Notes: generated from the letters alone by a model not told the origin. A DNA stretch of 64,000 nucleotides from Campylobacter_A concisus_Y (GCF_902460415.1 NZ_CABPTY010000004.1:62001-126000); one strand, 5' to 3'. Shown: positions 52,053 through 61,713, counted from the first letter of the stretch. Translations and numbers: made by a program.

Positions 52053-52694
52053 ATGAAGCTTATAAAAATGCTAATTTTAAGTACATTTTTTGCACTAAAT
52101 TTATCAGCACTAACTGAAGGCGTGGAGTATCAAACTCTAGCAAAGCCGCTTAATGTGCCTAAAAACTCGGTCGTTAAGGTCTTTAGCTACGACTGCCCAC
52201 ACTGCTATAAATTTGACCGGACTATCACAAAAAAGCTGATGTCAAAGCTTGAAGATGTGAAATTTATCCCATATCACCTAAGTACAAAAGGCAAGCTTGG
52301 CGAGACCGCGAGTAAAATTTTTGCCGCTCTTATATTGATAGATGAGGCAAATGGCACTGATCTACTAAGCGATGAGTCAAAATTTAAGCAAGCAAAATTT
52401 GCGATCTATAAAGCAAGACATGATGAGAAAGATGATTTTAATGATGGCAAAGATAAAGAAAAATTTATAAATTTAGCCCTTAAAGCAGCTCACGTGAGCA
52501 AGAACGACTACGAAAAAGCACTAAATAGCGAAAGAGTAAAAGAGCTTTTAGACGCATGGTTCGCCTCTTATGATGTTGCTAGCATTAGCGGCGTGCCAGC
52601 TTTTGTAGTAAGTGGCAAATACTTAATAAATTTAAGCGCAGCTTCATCAATCGATGAGATGGCAAAGATCATACAAGAGCTTTTAGATAAGTAG
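52053..52694 (+). CDS. dsbA: DsbA family thiol:disulfide oxidoreductase
   Basis: 213 residues. Signal peptide (MKLIKMLILSTFFALNLSAL), thioredoxin fold with FSYDCPHCYKFD active site (CPHC) and cis-Pro loop SGVPAFVV. Introduces disulfides into exported proteins. AAGGAGC precedes the ATG, 9 bases after bcp. Confidence 0.9.
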   Translation: MKLIKMLILSTFFALNLSALTEGVEYQTLAKPLNVPKNSVVKVFSYDCPHCYKFDRTITKKLMSKLEDVKFIPYHLSTKGKLGETASKIFAALILIDEANGTDLLSDESKFKQAKFAIYKARHDEKDDFNDGKDKEKFINLALKAAHVSKNDYEKALNSERVKELLDAWFASYDVASISGVPAFVVSGKYLINLSAASSIDEMAKIIQELLDK

Positions 52695-52715
52695 TTTTTA
52701 GCAGGCAATATCTGC

Positions 52716-52780
52716 AAATTTTGGTCTTAGAAATGTAAATTTAAAGCAATTTTAGATAAACTCAGACCAAAATTTCTAAG
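52716..52780 (+). promoter_or_regulatory. Structured leader before ilvE
   Basis: AAATTTTGGTCT (52716-52727) pairs with AGACCAAAATTT (52764-52775), a perfect 12-bp stem. CTTAGAAAT (52726-52734) pairs with ATTTCTAAG (52772-52780); the two stems overlap and cannot both form. No T-run follows, so this is not a plain terminator of dsbA. A regulatory leader for ilvE is possible but unproven. Confidence 0.35.
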
Positions 52781-52799
52781 AAAAAAGAAAGGTTTAACA

Positions 52800-53714
52800 A
52801 TGAATGCTTCAGAATTTATCTGGATGGATGGAAAATTAGTTAAATGGGACGATGCAAAAGTACACGTTCTAACTCACTCTTTGCACTACGCTAATGCCGT
52901 ATTTGAAGGCACAAGAGCTTATAAAACAAAAAAAGGTCTAGCTATTTTTAGACTTCAAGATCACACAAAAAGGCTTTTAAGATCAGCAAAAATGACTGTT
53001 TTAAATGTACCTTACACCGAGGAAGAGCTTGAAAAAGCGCAAATAGAGCTTCTTCGCGCAAACAAATATGACGGCAATGTTTATATTCGCCCACTTATCT
53101 TTTTAGGATACGGCGTAATGGGCGTAGCTCACACAAAAGCACCAGTGCAAACTGCTATCGCCTCATGGGAATGGGGTGCATATCTTGGCGATGAAGGTCT
53201 AGAAAAAGGCATCAGAGTTAAAATTTCAAGCTTTGCCAAACTCGCACCTGCTGCTCAAATGAACAGAGCAAAAGCTAGCTCAAACTACCTAAGCTCACAA
53301 ATGGCAAACTACGAGGCAAAAGAGGCCGGATACGACGAGGCACTACTTCTTGATAGTGAGGGCTTTGTGGCTGAAGGTCCAGGCGAGTGCTTCTTTATCG
53401 TTGAAAATGGCGTTTTAATCACTCCACCAAACGACAACAGCCTACTTAGCATCACTCAAGATACAGTCATAAGACTTGCTCATGATCTTGACATTGAAGT
53501 AAAAAGGGAGCGCATCACAAGAGATCAGGCATATACAGCTGACGAGGCATTTTTCACAGGTACTGCAGCCGAAGTAACGCCTATAAATAGCATAGATAAC
53601 CGAATCATTGGTAATGGTGCTAGAGGCGAAGTGACAAAGAGACTACAAAAAGCTTATTTTGACGTAGTTTACGGTCTAAATAAAAAATATGAATCATTTT
53701 TAACATATATTTAA
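52800..53714 (+). CDS. ilvE: Branched-chain amino acid aminotransferase IlvE
   Basis: 304 residues, class IV fold. ALHYANAVFEGTRAYKT-type start (LTHSLHYANAVFEGTRAY), NRAKASSNYLSSQMA with the PLP Lys, and FFTGTAAEVTPINSIDNR. Last step of Leu, Ile and Val synthesis. AAAGAAAGG lies upstream of the ATG. Confidence 0.96.
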   Translation: MNASEFIWMDGKLVKWDDAKVHVLTHSLHYANAVFEGTRAYKTKKGLAIFRLQDHTKRLLRSAKMTVLNVPYTEEELEKAQIELLRANKYDGNVYIRPLIFLGYGVMGVAHTKAPVQTAIASWEWGAYLGDEGLEKGIRVKISSFAKLAPAAQMNRAKASSNYLSSQMANYEAKEAGYDEALLLDSEGFVAEGPGECFFIVENGVLITPPNDNSLLSITQDTVIRLAHDLDIEVKRERITRDQAYTADEAFFTGTAAEVTPINSIDNRIIGNGARGEVTKRLQKAYFDVVYGLNKKYESFLTYI

Positions 53715-53731
53715 AAATTTAAAGGAATGAA

Positions 53732-54850
53732 ATGCCCGCTGATTTAAACGATTATTTCAATAAAAAAAGGCCAGGTAATGACAACAGAGGTTCTAGTCAA
53801 AATAGCGACAAAGAGCCGCCTTTCAAAAAGGACTTTAAAATGCCAAATCTACCAAGTGGTTTTGGTAAATTTGGAGCACTTGCCTACATTGTAATTGCAA
53901 TTATTGCTATTTTTGCTATTACTCAGCCATTTAAAGTGATTCACTCAGGTGAAGTTGGTATTAAGTCTACAGCAGGTAAATACGAGCCAAATCCTTTGCA
54001 ACCAGGCTTTCACTTCTTTTTACCTTTTATCCAAGATATCATCATCGTGGACACCAGAGTTAGGATCATAAACTATACTTCTGGCGAGGATATGGGCGAA
54101 TCAATGCAAAAATCATATCAAGGCGTTGGTGCTGGAATTTTACGTAAAAATTCTATTTCAGTGCTTGATGCTAGAAATTTGCCAGTTAGCATTGATATTA
54201 CTGTACAATACCGTTTAAATCCAGAAAATGCCCCTCAAACTATTGCCTCTTGGGGTCTTAGCTGGGAGAGCAAGATAGTTGATCCTGTCGTTCGTGACGT
54301 GGTTCGCAGTATCGCTGGTAAATATACAGCAGAAGAGCTTCCAACAAAGAGAAACGATCTAGCAAGACAAATCGATGATGGCATAAGAAAAGACATCGAC
54401 TCTCAGCCAAATAAGCCAGTTGAGCTTTTAACAGTCCAGCTTCGTGAAATCATCTTGCCTTCAAAGGTAAAAGAGCAGATCGAGCGCGTCCAAATCGCTA
54501 AACAAGAGGCTGAGAGAACAAAATACGAAGTAGAAAGAGCAAATCAAGAAGCCTTAAAACAAGCCGCACTTGCTGAAGGTACAGCTAAAGCTGCGATCAT
54601 TGAAGCAAAAGGTAAGGCTGATGCCATTAAAATCGAGGCTGACGCAACTGCGTATGCAAACAAAGAGGTCGCAAAAAGTGTCGATCAAAATCTACTAAAT
54701 TTAAAGCAGATCGAGACGCAAAACAAATTTAACGAGGCTCTAAAAGAAAACAAAGATGCTAAAATTTTCTTAACACCTGGCGGAGCTGTGCCAAATATCT
54801 GGCTAGACGCAAAAGATAAAGCAAGAGCTAGCTCAGTAAGCGAGAGATAA
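53732..54850 (+). CDS. SPFH/band 7 membrane protein (HflK/prohibitin-like)
   Basis: 372 residues: ~45 polar N-terminal residues, one membrane helix (GALAYIVIAIIAIFAITQPF), band 7 domain (SGEVGIKSTAGKYEPNPLQP) and a long helical Ala/Glu-rich coiled coil (KQEAERTKYEVERANQEALK). Such proteins form ring scaffolds around membrane proteases or lipid domains. RBS AAAGGAAT precedes the ATG. Confidence 0.9.
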   Translation: MPADLNDYFNKKRPGNDNRGSSQNSDKEPPFKKDFKMPNLPSGFGKFGALAYIVIAIIAIFAITQPFKVIHSGEVGIKSTAGKYEPNPLQPGFHFFLPFIQDIIIVDTRVRIINYTSGEDMGESMQKSYQGVGAGILRKNSISVLDARNLPVSIDITVQYRLNPENAPQTIASWGLSWESKIVDPVVRDVVRSIAGKYTAEELPTKRNDLARQIDDGIRKDIDSQPNKPVELLTVQLREIILPSKVKEQIERVQIAKQEAERTKYEVERANQEALKQAALAEGTAKAAIIEAKGKADAIKIEADATAYANKEVAKSVDQNLLNLKQIETQNKFNEALKENKDAKIFLTPGGAVPNIWLDAKDKARASSVSER

Positions 54851-54852
54851 AA

Positions 54853-55587
54853 ATGAATAGCGTAACAAAAAGTATAGACTGGCAAAAGGTTGGCGGATTG
54901 CTTCCAGTAGTTGTTTGCGATCATGCCACAAATGAAGTTTTAATGCTTGCTTACATGAACGAAGAAGCATTAAATTTAAGTCTATCTAGCCGTTACGCTC
55001 ACTACTTTTCACGCACCAAAAATAGAATTTGGAAAAAAGGTGAAGAAAGTGGCAATACTCAGGAGATAAAAGCTGCTTTTTTAGACTGCGACAACGATAC
55101 TTTGCTTTTAAAAGTGATTCAAAACGGAAGCGCTGCTTGTCACACTGGAGCAAGATCATGCTTTTTTAATGAGATAAATTTATATGACGGTAAAATTTTA
55201 GATACAAAAGTTGAAGTCAAAAAAATAAATTATGGCGTACTTGACGAGCTTTACCATGTGATAGAAGATAGAAAGCTAAATGCCAACCCTGAAACTTCAT
55301 ATGTGGCAAGTCTTTTTAAAAAAGGTGAAAATCAAATTTTAAAGAAAGTTGGCGAAGAGGCTGGCGAATTTATAATGGCCGCAAAAGATCTTAGTTTCGT
55401 GGAAAACTCAAAGCAAGATGAGCAAAAAGCAAAAGATGACCTAATCTACGAAGCAGCCGATCTTTGCTTTCATGCACTTGTAGCACTTTCAGCCCATAAT
55501 ATCCATCCAGATGCTGTAAAAAACGAACTTGCAAGGCGTTTTGGTATGAGCGGCATTGAAGAGAAAAGATCGCGAGATGTTAAATAG
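54853..55587 (+). CDS. hisI: Bifunctional phosphoribosyl-AMP cyclohydrolase/phosphoribosyl-ATP pyrophosphatase HisIE
   Basis: 244 residues. HisI half: VLMLAYMNEEALNLSL, RKN-type zinc site with CDNDTLLLKVIQNGSAACHT. HisE half: FKKGENQILKKVGEEAGEFI and EAADLCFHALVAL. Two early steps of histidine synthesis fused in one chain, as usual. Starts 2 bases after the SPFH gene. Confidence 0.95.
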   Translation: MNSVTKSIDWQKVGGLLPVVVCDHATNEVLMLAYMNEEALNLSLSSRYAHYFSRTKNRIWKKGEESGNTQEIKAAFLDCDNDTLLLKVIQNGSAACHTGARSCFFNEINLYDGKILDTKVEVKKINYGVLDELYHVIEDRKLNANPETSYVASLFKKGENQILKKVGEEAGEFIMAAKDLSFVENSKQDEQKAKDDLIYEAADLCFHALVALSAHNIHPDAVKNELARRFGMSGIEEKRSRDVK

Positions 55588-56107
55588 CATTAAGCACAAC
55601 TTACTTTTTGTATTGCAAAATGCAAAGCTCATTGATTTTCTAACCTATGGCTGGATATTTTTAGCATTTATACTAATTGTGCTTTTAGGGATTTTTATAG
55701 CGATAAAGTCGTGGTGGCAGATAGGATTTTTATTTATTTTGGCTGCTTTTTTCGGACTTTTTGTAGGTAATTACTACGCAAACAAATATATAAATGAAAA
55801 TTTAAGGCCAGTTAGCATAAGCAAAATAACCACCAAGCAGCTTCAATATGTTGATGCGCTAATGGTTGATTTTAATATTACAAATAATTCAAATAATACA
55901 CTTAGTATCTGTAAAATCGAGCTTGACTTCTACCTAAGCTCAAGGCAAAATACGAAAGACTTTTTTAACTCACTTAATCCATTTGCTAGAAAAAGAATCA
56001 TCTTAAACGAGGAATTTTTGCCAAAGCAAAGCATTGAGGTTAAAGAATTTGTCAATGATTTCGCATTTATAGACTACAATATCTCTAAAAAAGTGGAGTG
56101 TTTTTGA
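55577..56107 (+). CDS. DUF2393-like membrane protein A
   Basis: About 176 residues: two helices (LTYGWIFLAFILIVLLGIFI, IGFLFILAAFFGLFVGNYY) and a soluble beta-rich domain after VDALMVDFNITNNSNNTLS, typical of DUF2393. ATG 55577 overlaps the HisIE stop by 11 bases; an in-frame TTG at 55556 is less likely. Function unknown; forms a pair with the next gene. Confidence 0.78.
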   Translation: MLNSIKHNLLFVLQNAKLIDFLTYGWIFLAFILIVLLGIFIAIKSWWQIGFLFILAAFFGLFVGNYYANKYINENLRPVSISKITTKQLQYVDALMVDFNITNNSNNTLSICKIELDFYLSSRQNTKDFFNSLNPFARKRIILNEEFLPKQSIEVKEFVNDFAFIDYNISKKVECF

Positions 56108-56658
56108 TGAGCTCAGCATATTTTACGATCGTTCATATTATCGTTCTTTTTGCGATTGCTCTGCTTTCTATTTTATTTCTTGTTCTCTCACTTAGAGCTG
56201 AGCGAAAGTTATTTTTATCACTATTTTTTACAAACATTCTAGTCTCAACCACACTTGCTGTTTTTTTGATGCTAGTGCTTGACAAATATACAAAAAAAGG
56301 CATGCTTGAAAATGTAAAAAGTGAGCGAATTTTGCGAAACGAGAGTATCGTTTTTAAAGGGCAAGTGAGAAATATTGGTAAATTTACAATTAGCAACTGC
56401 ACGCTGACAGTCAAACTAATCAATCAACCGCTAAATAAAAATGACCTTGGTGGGGAAGCATTTTTTAAGCCAAGTGGGCTTTCATTTTTCTCATGGGTTC
56501 TTGGCACAGATAAGGACGAGAGGCCAAATACAGTTGAATATAAATTTGATGTAGCCAAAAATTTACCAAAGCAAAAAAGCACACCATTTACCGTATATAT
56601 GCCATATCCGCCTTACTTTAAAAACGGCATGAATATCACAAAACTAAATTGCTACTAA
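56107..56658 (+). CDS. DUF2393-like membrane protein B
   Basis: About 183 residues: two helices (IVHIIVLFAIALLSILFLVL, FTNILVSTTLAVFLMLVL) and a soluble domain with SIVFKGQVRNIGKFTISNCT. Paralogue of the preceding protein, overlapping it by one base (TGATG). The in-frame GTG at 56098 is a weaker start. Function unknown. Confidence 0.78.
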   Translation: MSSAYFTIVHIIVLFAIALLSILFLVLSLRAERKLFLSLFFTNILVSTTLAVFLMLVLDKYTKKGMLENVKSERILRNESIVFKGQVRNIGKFTISNCTLTVKLINQPLNKNDLGGEAFFKPSGLSFFSWVLGTDKDERPNTVEYKFDVAKNLPKQKSTPFTVYMPYPPYFKNGMNITKLNCY

Positions 56659-56780
56659 GTCAAATTTAAAGCAAATTTTTACAAATTTCATAGGATAAAA
56701 CGCTAAGTCTTAGTTTGATTTTAGATTAAATTTTATCTTTTTTAGTATCTGTACTGAACACTAATTTCTAAGTTAAAGAT

Positions 56781-57443
56781 TTAAAAAGTACAAAGTATAT
56801 CAAGTAGCCTCCCCAATTTTTGTAGGTCATTTAAAAAGAGCTGCTTTGTTTTTTGTGTAAATTCTTTTGCTTCTTCTAGGATTTTGGCCTCAGCTATATT
56901 GTAAGCAAACTCTTTTTTTAGGATCTTTGCACCTTTTTTATAAAAGAAATTTGCCTCTATTAAGCTTGCAAAAAAACTATCATCTCTTAAATAGTAGTTT
57001 GTTGCTACATTTACATGCACTGGCTTTTGTAACAAAAAATCACCACAAACACTATTTTGTGAGCTAAATTTAACGCTCTCAAGCACATCAGGTCTTTTCT
57101 CATAAAATTTTATCTCATTAGCTTTTTTTAAAGTCAGAATATCACTTGATTTATTTAAATTTATAGAGCTATTATTTACCTCAAGTACGTTTATAGTGCC
57201 CTTTGCAAGCGAATAAGCATTTAAAATTTTATCTTCTGCTAAAAGATTTACTATACCAAAAAATGGCACACTAGCATTTTGTTCTACGAAATTTTGAACG
57301 GTTTTTATTTGCAGCCACTGTTTTGTGCCATTTATCTCATAGTAGCTTACGTAAATAGAAATTTCATCTTTTTTGCTTGGATTCTTTTGCGAGCAACCAC
57401 TAAAAAATATTGCAACAAGCAAAAAAATGGCTAAATTTTTCAC
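56781..57443 (-). CDS. Putative lipoprotein
   Basis: 220 residues. Lipobox FSGC at about residues 14-17 (AIFFSGCSQKNP) marks Cys17 for lipidation. The rest is soluble with no recognised domain. Overlaps the purF stop by four bases, so it is in that operon. Confidence 0.78.
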   Translation of the reverse strand: MKNLAIFLLVAIFFSGCSQKNPSKKDEISIYVSYYEINGTKQWLQIKTVQNFVEQNASVPFFGIVNLLAEDKILNAYSLAKGTINVLEVNNSSINLNKSSDILTLKKANEIKFYEKRPDVLESVKFSSQNSVCGDFLLQKPVHVNVATNYYLRDDSFFASLIEANFFYKKGAKILKKEFAYNIAEAKILEEAKEFTQKTKQLFLNDLQKLGRLLDILCTF

Positions 57444-58777
57444 TTTATGAAATAGTCACCATCAAAGCTCACAAGCGAATATCTTCGCTCATTGCCGATA
57501 CTTTCTTTAAGTTCGTCTATGTTTAAAAATTCTAAGCTATCTGCACCGATATATTCTCTTACTTCCTCTGTATTTTTTTTAGAGCTTATTAACTCTTCAA
57601 AGCTTGGCGTATCGATACCGTATCGCTCAGGGTATTTAAGCTCAGGGCATGCGACTCTAAAATGAATCTCTTTAGCACCCGCATGTCTTAAAAGATCAAC
57701 CACCTTTTTTGAAGTAGTACCGCGAACGATACTATCATCTATGACAACGATACTTTTACCCTTTAGAACTGATGACATCGGGTTAAGTTTTAGCTTAACT
57801 TTTAAATTCCTCATCTCTTGGCTTGGCTCGATGAAGGTTCTACCCACATAGTGGTTTCTAGTGATAGCTAGCTCAAAAGGGATCTTGCTCTCATTTGCAT
57901 ACCCAAGTGCTGCTGGCACACCGCTATCTGGTACAGGTACGACGAAATCTGCTTTAATTTTGCTCTTTTTAGCTAGTACTTCACCCATTTTTTTTCTAAC
58001 TTCATAGACACTTTTACCTTCTATCACGCTATCTGGGCGAGCAAAATAGATATATTCAAATGCACAAATTCTAGGATCTGGATCATAAATTTGGATACTT
58101 TGAAACTCACTTTTTCCATGTTCAAAAACTATCATCTCACCAGGCCTAATATCTCTTATAAAGCTAGCTCCCACAAGATCAAAAGCGCAAGTCTCGCTAG
58201 CTACGATATATCCACCATCTTTTAGCCTGCCAAGACTTAGCGGCCTAACACCCCAGCGATCTCTTATGGCAAAGGTTTTATGGCGTGACTGGATAAGCAG
58301 ACAATAAGCACCTTTTATCTTATCAAGTGCCGCGATAATACGGTCCTGCAAGTGTTTGCTATGGTTTCTTGCGATTAGATGGATGATATTTTCAGTATCC
58401 ATATTTGTCTGAAATATCGCGCCATCTTTAATAAGCTCATCTCTAACTTCATCTTTATTTACCAAATTTCCATTATGGACGATTGAAATTTGTCCCAAAG
58501 AGTAGTTAGCGGCTATTGGCTGGGCGTCACGACCCGAGTTTTTACCAGCCGTTGCGTAGCGGTTGTGACCGATCGCCATATCACCTTTTAGCGATCTTAA
58601 AATTTCTTCATTAAAGACCTCTGTAACCAGGCCATTACCCTTGTGAGTAGAAATTTCTCCGTCATCACAAACGCTAATACCACTCGCCTCTTGGCCACGA
58701 TGCTGCATAGAAAATAACGCATAATAGGCAGTCTTTGCTGCATCTTTAGAATTTATAATACCAACTATTGCACACAT
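57440..58777 (-). CDS. purF: Amidophosphoribosyltransferase PurF
   Basis: 445 residues. Begins MCAIVGIINSKDAAKTAYYA: Cys2 becomes the N-terminal nucleophile after Met removal, so no propeptide is needed. Glutaminase signature HRGQEASGIS and PRPP loop VVIDDSIVRGTTSKK. First committed step of purine synthesis. Confidence 0.97.
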   Translation of the reverse strand: MCAIVGIINSKDAAKTAYYALFSMQHRGQEASGISVCDDGEISTHKGNGLVTEVFNEEILRSLKGDMAIGHNRYATAGKNSGRDAQPIAANYSLGQISIVHNGNLVNKDEVRDELIKDGAIFQTNMDTENIIHLIARNHSKHLQDRIIAALDKIKGAYCLLIQSRHKTFAIRDRWGVRPLSLGRLKDGGYIVASETCAFDLVGASFIRDIRPGEMIVFEHGKSEFQSIQIYDPDPRICAFEYIYFARPDSVIEGKSVYEVRKKMGEVLAKKSKIKADFVVPVPDSGVPAALGYANESKIPFELAITRNHYVGRTFIEPSQEMRNLKVKLKLNPMSSVLKGKSIVVIDDSIVRGTTSKKVVDLLRHAGAKEIHFRVACPELKYPERYGIDTPSFEELISSKKNTEEVREYIGADSLEFLNIDELKESIGNERRYSLVSFDGDYFIK

Positions 58778-58786
58778 TTTTTTCCT

Positions 58787-59095
58787 TTAGTTTTCATCAT
58801 CTTTGTAAATTTCAAGAACATTTTTGTAGTTAAATTTGATCTCATCGCCAGCATTTAAACAGCCTTTTGTAAATGGTTCATTGTCTAAAATGCCGGTAAA
58901 TTCGCCGTTATTTGTCTCGCTAAAGACCACCCACATGCGCTCAACCTGAGCAAACTCATCATATTCAAATCTAAATATAAGCTTTACTATATCGCCAGTT
59001 CTTAAATTTTGACGCTTTTCACGCTCTGGCAAGTAGAATTTATCACCAAATTCTAGCTTGTAGCTCTCTACATCATCAAGCTCAAATTTAATCAT
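58787..59095 (-). CDS. DUF2314-like small protein
   Basis: 102 residues. VERMWVVFSETNNGEFTGIL followed by DNEPFTKGCLNAGDEIKF resembles the DUF2314 pattern. Function unknown. ATG 59095 overlaps the dapB stop region by a few bases; a TTG one codon earlier is possible. Lies 9 bases before purF. Confidence 0.75.
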   Translation of the reverse strand: MIKFELDDVESYKLEFGDKFYLPEREKRQNLRTGDIVKLIFRFEYDEFAQVERMWVVFSETNNGEFTGILDNEPFTKGCLNAGDEIKFNYKNVLEIYKDDEN

Positions 59096-59858
59096 CAAGC
59101 CCTAAACTATCGTCTATCGAGTAAAGGCCACTATTTTGATCTTTAAGCCAAATGGCAGCCCTGATCGCACCTTTTGAAAAGGTTGCCCTACTCGTTGCAG
59201 TGTGATTTAGCTCAATAAACTCGCCGTCATTATAAAAGCCAACCGTGTGGCGACCTACCACATCTCCACCACGAAGTGCCATGACTGCGATCTCGTCTTT
59301 GCTCCTAGCCCCTACCATACCGGCTCTACCAGTTACTAAAACATCTTTTAAATTTAAATCTCTTGCCTCAGCTACACTTCCTGCAAGTGTCATCGCAGTG
59401 CCACTTGGAGCATCTTTTTTATGCCTGTGGTGTTGCTCTACGATCTCTATGTCAAATTCTCTTAATGTTTTTGAAGCAATCCTTGCAAGGCGGTTTAGTA
59501 CAGCCACACCCAAACTCATATTTGTTGCGTAAAGAATAGGCATAGTTCCTGATGCTAGGTGGAGCAAATTTTTCTCGTCATCATCTAGCCCGGTCGTACC
59601 GATAACTAATGGTTTTGGATTGGTTCTAGCGTAGTTTAGCAGTGCCATGGTCGCCTCTTTTTGACTAAAGTCGATTATCACATCGCACGCTTCAAAAAAT
59701 TTAGCAAGGTCATTTGTCAAAAGCTCGCTACTTAAATTTTCAACCTCATTTTTTTGGCTAAAAGCGATGCTTAAAGTGGCATCTTTCTCATCTTTTAAAC
59801 AAGAAATGATACTTTGAGCCATCTTTCCACTAGCACCATAAAGGCCTATTTTTACCAA
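59088..59858 (-). CDS. dapB: 4-hydroxy-tetrahydrodipicolinate reductase
   Basis: 256 residues. N-terminal GLYGASGKMAQSI nucleotide motif and the active-site EQHHRHKKDAPSGTAM with catalytic His and Lys. Lysine and diaminopimelate pathway. Confidence 0.97.
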   Translation of the reverse strand: MVKIGLYGASGKMAQSIISCLKDEKDATLSIAFSQKNEVENLSSELLTNDLAKFFEACDVIIDFSQKEATMALLNYARTNPKPLVIGTTGLDDDEKNLLHLASGTMPILYATNMSLGVAVLNRLARIASKTLREFDIEIVEQHHRHKKDAPSGTAMTLAGSVAEARDLNLKDVLVTGRAGMVGARSKDEIAVMALRGGDVVGRHTVGFYNDGEFIELNHTATSRATFSKGAIRAAIWLKDQNSGLYSIDDSLGLDD

Positions 59859-59900
59859 AATTTATCCTTTGATTTTTGATTGAAATTTAACATAAAATTT

Positions 59901-59906
59901 ATTATA
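59901..59906 (-). promoter_or_regulatory. Candidate -10 element for dapB-purF
   Basis: TATAAT on the minus strand 42 bases before the dapB ATG in a 146-base AT-rich gap. Confidence 0.45.
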
Positions 59907-59970
59907 GATAGATTACAAATAGGCTTTAAAAATACGTATAAAATCAAAAATTTGATAGAAAAAAAGAAGA

Positions 59971-60000
59971 AAAATTTAGCCAAAAATTTGGCTAAATTTT
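59971..60000 (-). terminator. Intrinsic terminator of trxB
   Basis: AAAATTTAGCCA (59971-59982) and TGGCTAAATTTT (59989-60000) form a perfect 12-bp stem with a 6-base loop, 5 bases after the trxB stop; on the minus strand a T-rich tract follows. Confidence 0.85.
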
Positions 60001-60004
60001 AGTA

Positions 60005-60943
60005 TTAATGCAAGCTTTCTATGTAGCTCATAGCGCTAAGTGCAGCCACTGCGCCATCACCTGCTGCTACTATAACTTGCTTTGGAGCGTCCTCTCTGAT
60101 GTCACCTGCCACAAAGAGCCCTTTTAGGCTAGTTTGCATCTTAAGGTTTGTCTTAACCTGTCCGCCATCAGCCATTTCGCAGATAAATTTACCGTTTTCA
60201 TCTTTTAAAATTTCGTTATTTACATTTAGTCCGACAAAGGTAAAAATTCCCGGCACATCAAGTACGCGCTCGCCATTTTTGGTATCAAGCACGATCTTTG
60301 TTAGACCCATTTTATCGCCAAGTGCCTCTTTTATCGTCGCACTTGTTATAAATTCGATCTTTTCATTTTTTCTAGCTTTTTCAACCGTAGTTGGCGCCGC
60401 TCTAAATTCGTCACGTCTATGGATAAGATAGACTTTTGAGCAGATATTTGCTAGATAAAGTGCCTCTTCAACAGCCGTATCTCCACCGCCAAGAACAGCC
60501 ACTTCTTTATTTTTATAAAAGAAGCCATCGCATGTTGCGCATGTACTAACACCTTTGCCAAAGAACTCATCTTCGCCTTTAAAACCAGCACGTCTTGGGG
60601 TTGAGCCAGTTGCTACGATGACAGCCTTTGCCTGCTCACTTTTGCCACCTTCAAGTAAAATTTCAAAGCTGCCGTCGCTATTTTTTCTAACACCAACAAC
60701 GTTTGCCCATTTATGAACTAGCCCAAATGCGCTGCACTGCTTCCACCAAGTGCTCATAAAGTCGAAGCCGCTCTCGCCAGGGGCTTTTTGGCCTGGGTAG
60801 TTTTCTATCTCTGAGCTCGAGGTGATCTGACCGCCAGGCTCGCCTTTTTCAAACATTACAACATTTTTTAATCCGCCTCTAGTGGCGTAAAGTCCGGCGC
60901 TTAGTCCTGCTGGACCGCCTCCGATGATCGCTAAATCAAGCAT
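60005..60943 (-). CDS. trxB: Thioredoxin-disulfide reductase
   Basis: 312 residues. FAD motif GGGPAGLSAGLYATRGG, redox motif CATCDGFF and NAD motif VAVLGGGDTAVEEALYLA. Reduces TrxA, encoded 450 bases upstream in the same operon. Confidence 0.97.
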   Translation of the reverse strand: MLDLAIIGGGPAGLSAGLYATRGGLKNVVMFEKGEPGGQITSSSEIENYPGQKAPGESGFDFMSTWWKQCSAFGLVHKWANVVGVRKNSDGSFEILLEGGKSEQAKAVIVATGSTPRRAGFKGEDEFFGKGVSTCATCDGFFYKNKEVAVLGGGDTAVEEALYLANICSKVYLIHRRDEFRAAPTTVEKARKNEKIEFITSATIKEALGDKMGLTKIVLDTKNGERVLDVPGIFTFVGLNVNNEILKDENGKFICEMADGGQVKTNLKMQTSLKGLFVAGDIREDAPKQVIVAAGDGAVAALSAMSYIESLH

Positions 60944-60952
60944 AAATTTCCT

Positions 60953-61399
60953 TTATTCTAAAACATTTATGGACGAATTTTGTTTGTAAATTTCGCCCCT
61001 TTGATGAACTATCTCAACACTGCTTGGCAGCTTTGTAATGCTCAAATTTCGCATCAGCTCCAAGACTGTATTTATATCTGAGCTTATATATTTTAGTGTT
61101 GAGTTTGACTCATATCTTTTTTGAAAGATATCAATTGCCACAACTGTTTCATTTTTGGTTGGTAAAATTTCGTCTAATTTTGATTGATTTGAACTGAAGA
61201 TTAAAAGCGTGTATTTTGGCTCTTTTGGAGTAAAAATTTCGCTTTTTTCGTAGAAAACCAGCTTCGCAAAATCAACAAATTTATATTGTGAAAAACGATA
61301 GTTACTATACGCAAATGTAGCCGCTATCATAGCTGCACCAAAAAATGAACCAAATATATATGTAAGAGGAAGCAGGCTTCCTCTTCTTTTTTCGCTCAT
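60953..61399 (-). CDS. Hypothetical membrane-anchored protein
   Basis: 148 residues with one N-terminal helix (LTYIFGSFFGAAMIAATFAY) and a periplasmic domain without recognised family. It lies between trxA and trxB, with its start overlapping the trxA stop by one base, which suggests a thiol-redox or envelope link. Confidence 0.75.
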   Translation of the reverse strand: MSEKRRGSLLPLTYIFGSFFGAAMIAATFAYSNYRFSQYKFVDFAKLVFYEKSEIFTPKEPKYTLLIFSSNQSKLDEILPTKNETVVAIDIFQKRYESNSTLKYISSDINTVLELMRNLSITKLPSSVEIVHQRGEIYKQNSSINVLE

Positions 61400-61713
61400 T
61401 AAAGAAGCGAATTTAGTTTGTCAGTCAAGGCTTGTTTTGACTGTGCACCGACCATTTGCTCAACTAGCTCGCCATTTTTGAAAAATAGCAATGTTGGGAT
61501 CGATCTGATGCCAAACTCAACTGCAAGATCTTGTACTTCATCAGTATTTACCTTGCAAATTTTCGCTTTGCCGTCGAAGTCTTCAGCAAGCTCTTCGATA
61601 ACTGGAGCTAGCATACGGCAAGGTCCGCACCATGGAGCCCAAAAATCTACTAAAGCAACGCCTTCTTTTGTAACATCAAAATTTTCTTTTGTAAGTTCGA
61701 TGTATTTTCCCAT
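61399..61713 (-). CDS. trxA: Thioredoxin
   Basis: 104 residues. WAPWCGPCRMLAPVIEEL with the CGPC redox centre and cis-Pro in RSIPTLLFF. Electron donor for Bcp and ribonucleotide reductase. GGAG ribosome binding site. Confidence 0.98.
   Translation of the reverse strand: MGKYIELTKENFDVTKEGVALVDFWAPWCGPCRMLAPVIEELAEDFDGKAKICKVNTDEVQDLAVEFGIRSIPTLLFFKNGELVEQMVGAQSKQALTDKLNSLL

Noticed and set aside
52716..52780. Hairpin as the dsbA terminator
   Set aside because: The loop is long (36 bases) and no T-run follows; reported as a leader structure instead.
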